NCBI GenBank assembly: GCA_016703895.1
Contig: JADJBE010000017.1
Location: 1 to 33,634, forward strand
DNA length: 33,634 nucleotides
Origin: Pseudomonadota bacterium
Lineage (GTDB): Bacteria; Pseudomonadota; Gammaproteobacteria; Steroidobacterales; Steroidobacteraceae
Direction: 5' to 3'
Numbering within the stretch: the first letter of the stretch is position 1; every line of letters begins with the position of its first letter. Shown one piece after another: positions 32,905-33,634 of the stretch. The position numbers and the translations under genes were made by a program. The notes beneath the pieces are model-generated. The model saw only the letters and a program-made list of their open reading frames with translations. It was not told the DNA's origin and made no database searches.

Positions 32905-32987
32905 AACGCTCCGCATGAGCGCCACGGGCGCTCATGCTCGAACTTAGTACTTTATCTCTCACGTGGCGCTCGATGCGGTCGTTAGGC
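32905..32987 (-). other. Integron attC site (attC2), interrupted by the IS
   Basis: On the minus strand the site starts GCCTAAC (32981-32987, R''). Two long arms follow: CCGCATGAGCGCCACG (plus 32911-32926) pairs with CGTGGCGCTCGATGCGG (32962-32978) at all positions except one unpaired base. Such extrahelical bases are the usual strand-choice signal in attC. The R' box is missing at this end, because the IS begins after CGTT; its remainder, GTTAAGC, lies at 31160-31166 beyond the IS. Restored, the site is ~87 bases. It follows the GlsB-type gene by 38 bases, as a cassette's own attC should. A perfect 11-base hairpin (32913-32937) can compete with the attC fold. Confidence 0.75.
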
Positions 32988-33025
32988 GGCAACTACTTAC
33001 CTACAAGCCACTTGATCAGATGATC

Positions 33026-33271
33026 CTAGGCGCGCTTGATTAGACGCACGACGAATAGAAGCACGACGGCACCAACTGTCGCCACAACAATGCTTCCCAG
33101 GAGGCCACCGCCCACAGAAGCGCCAAAGGTACTAAACAGCCACCCGCCAAGTACTGCACCGACCACACCAACGACGAGATCACCGATAACCCCGAAGCCA
33201 CCGCCTTTGACCAGCATCCCCGCCAACCACCCGGCCACGAGCCCAACGATGAGAAACCACAGTAAGTTCAT
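33026..33271 (-). CDS. GlsB/YeaQ/YmgE family membrane protein (transglycosylase-associated)
   Basis: An 81-residue, very hydrophobic, glycine-rich protein with three membrane helices: MNLLWFLIVGLVAGWLAGM, VIGDLVVGVVGAVLGGWLF and the last helix VVATVGAVVLLFVVRLIKRA. The GWLAG, KGGGFG and GDxxxGxxGAxxGG pattern defines the family, linked to stress responses in several bacteria without a known activity. ATG 33271 has AGGAG eight bases upstream. It sits between attC1 and attC2 and reads towards attC2, so it is a complete integron-type cassette. Its 180-base leader is long for a cassette and may hold its own promoter. Confidence 0.92.
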   Translation of the reverse strand: MNLLWFLIVGLVAGWLAGMLVKGGGFGVIGDLVVGVVGAVLGGWLFSTFGASVGGGLLGSIVVATVGAVVLLFVVRLIKRA

Positions 33272-33287
33272 GTCATTCTCCTATTTA

Positions 33288-33315
33288 TTCTTAGCACCAT
33301 AGCACGAAGTCGTAA
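33288..33315 (-). promoter_or_regulatory. Possible promoter of the GlsB-type cassette gene
   Basis: On the minus strand TTACGA (33310-33315) and TAAGAA (33288-33293) are 16 bases apart. An overlapping extended -10, TGCTATGGT, is an alternative. The first choice would put transcription start nearly on the ribosome binding site, so the second may be the better one. Neither is strong. Confidence 0.25.
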
Positions 33316-33453
33316 CGGGCAGCAGCGCGCGCTGGGAAAGTTACGGCATTGGGCCGCGGAACAATAAAACCGAAAGCATGAGTCACAATTGAATCGGTCG
33401 GAGTGCATTTCCTTGAAAGTAGGGGTCGGAATCAGACGCGTACCCACCGTGCC

Positions 33454-33520
33454 GCCTAACGCTTGCGATCAGCGACACGCACGGCGCGGCCTGCGTGTTC
33501 GCTGCATCGCGTTGTTATAT
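33454..33520 (-). other. Integron attC site (attC1)
   Basis: On the minus strand the site runs from ATATAAC (33514-33520, R'') to GTTAGGC (33454-33460, R'). The arms GCGATCAGCGACACGCA (plus 33465-33481) and TGCGTGTTCGCTGCATCGC (33492-33510) are fully complementary apart from two extra unpaired bases, both on the same arm. That, the 67-base length and the R' consensus match are the standard features of attC. It begins 3 bases after the toxin stop codon and is followed by the GlsB-type cassette, so cassette orientation is consistent. Confidence 0.82.
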
Positions 33521-33523
33521 TGC

Positions 33524-33634
33524 TCAACGATACACATCCTTGCGGTTCCCAATCTTGGGGACAGTAACCTGCCGCAGATCGTCGTCAATCAGATAGACAA
33601 CTCGAAAGTCACCTTGGCGGACGCGATAGCGATC
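33524..33634 (-). CDS. RelE/ParE family toxin, C-terminal part; 5' end outside window
   Basis: The last 36 codons are visible: DRYRVRQGDFRVVYLIDDD, LRQVTVPKIGNRKDVYR, then TGA. The YRxRxGDYRVVYxIDDD and VxKIGxRxDVYR pattern is that of type II toxin-antitoxin RelE/ParE toxins, including the C-terminal Arg/Tyr residues used for mRNA cleavage in the RelE branch. The antitoxin would normally precede it, to the right of the window. Directly behind the stop lies attC1, so it is probably a cassette-borne toxin-antitoxin pair, a common content of large chromosomal arrays. Confidence 0.85.
   Translation of the reverse strand, partial: DRYRVRQGDFRVVYLIDDDLRQVTVPKIGNRKDVYR

Noticed and set aside
1..33634. 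The pentamer CTAAC/GTTAG seems frequent, including rare TTA codons in TTG-TTA-G context, and could be a genome-wide motif.
   Set aside because: A hand tally of about three dozen is of the same order as expected from base composition on two strands, so there is no excess to explain.
1..33634. CRISPR arrays, prophage genes or a rRNA operon.
   Set aside because: No regularly spaced repeats, no phage structural genes and no rRNA-like sequence were seen.

Overview
The window looks like chromosome from a GC-rich gammaproteobacterium. By gene order and protein style it resembles the Xanthomonadales/Nevskiales/Steroidobacteraceae side of the class, but this is inferred from gene content, not from a search. 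The ftsK-lolA-rarA-crcB-serS order, the aat-infA-clpA-clpS neighbourhood, and a type II secretion operon all fit. The first ~28 kb is ordinary, densely packed core genome. The last ~5 kb is accessory DNA with a different texture: small single-gene units mostly on the minus strand, broken genes, an insertion sequence and integron-type attC recombination sites.

Layout. 1-61: 5' part of a tRNA-Ser(UGA). 99-7674 (minus): ald, ftsK, lolA, a VanZ-like gene, rarA (frameshifted), crcB and serS. 7739-10901 (plus): trxB, a GNAT/FemAB-like acyltransferase, aat and infA. 10908-13521 (minus): clpA and clpS; with aat they form a compact N-degron proteolysis group. 13694-19536 (plus): gspC-gspD-gspE-gspF, without gspG-K behind them. 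19675-19938: a small acidic protein. 19949-27259 (minus): a membrane/AAA+ cluster of two RDD proteins, a SpoIIM-like protein, a frameshifted membrane protein, DUF4129, DUF4350, MoxR and DUF58. 27465-28710 (plus): an alpha/beta-hydrolase-OsmC fusion broken near its end.

28707-33634 is the accessory end. On the minus strand, right to left: the 3' end of a RelE/ParE-type toxin, an attC site (33454-33520), a GlsB/YeaQ-type membrane gene, a second attC (32905-32987 plus 31160-31166) split by an IS1182-like element (31167-32904), a DUF4188 gene whose stop codon lies in a GCCTAAC core, a degraded coding remnant, a LysE-type exporter, a VOC protein and a truncated VOC remnant. Every gene reads towards its attC, as in integron cassettes, so the integrase and attI would lie to the right of the window. 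Decay increases to the left, as expected for the old end of an array.

The most interesting point is that the IS sits exactly in the GTT crossover core of an attC. Removing the element and one copy of the 3-base repeat restores a canonical GTTAAGC box and a long imperfect stem. A caution applies throughout. Two frameshifts in conserved core genes are both one-base G/C-run contractions and may be sequencing errors. The dense indels in the accessory end could be real decay, poor sequence, or both.
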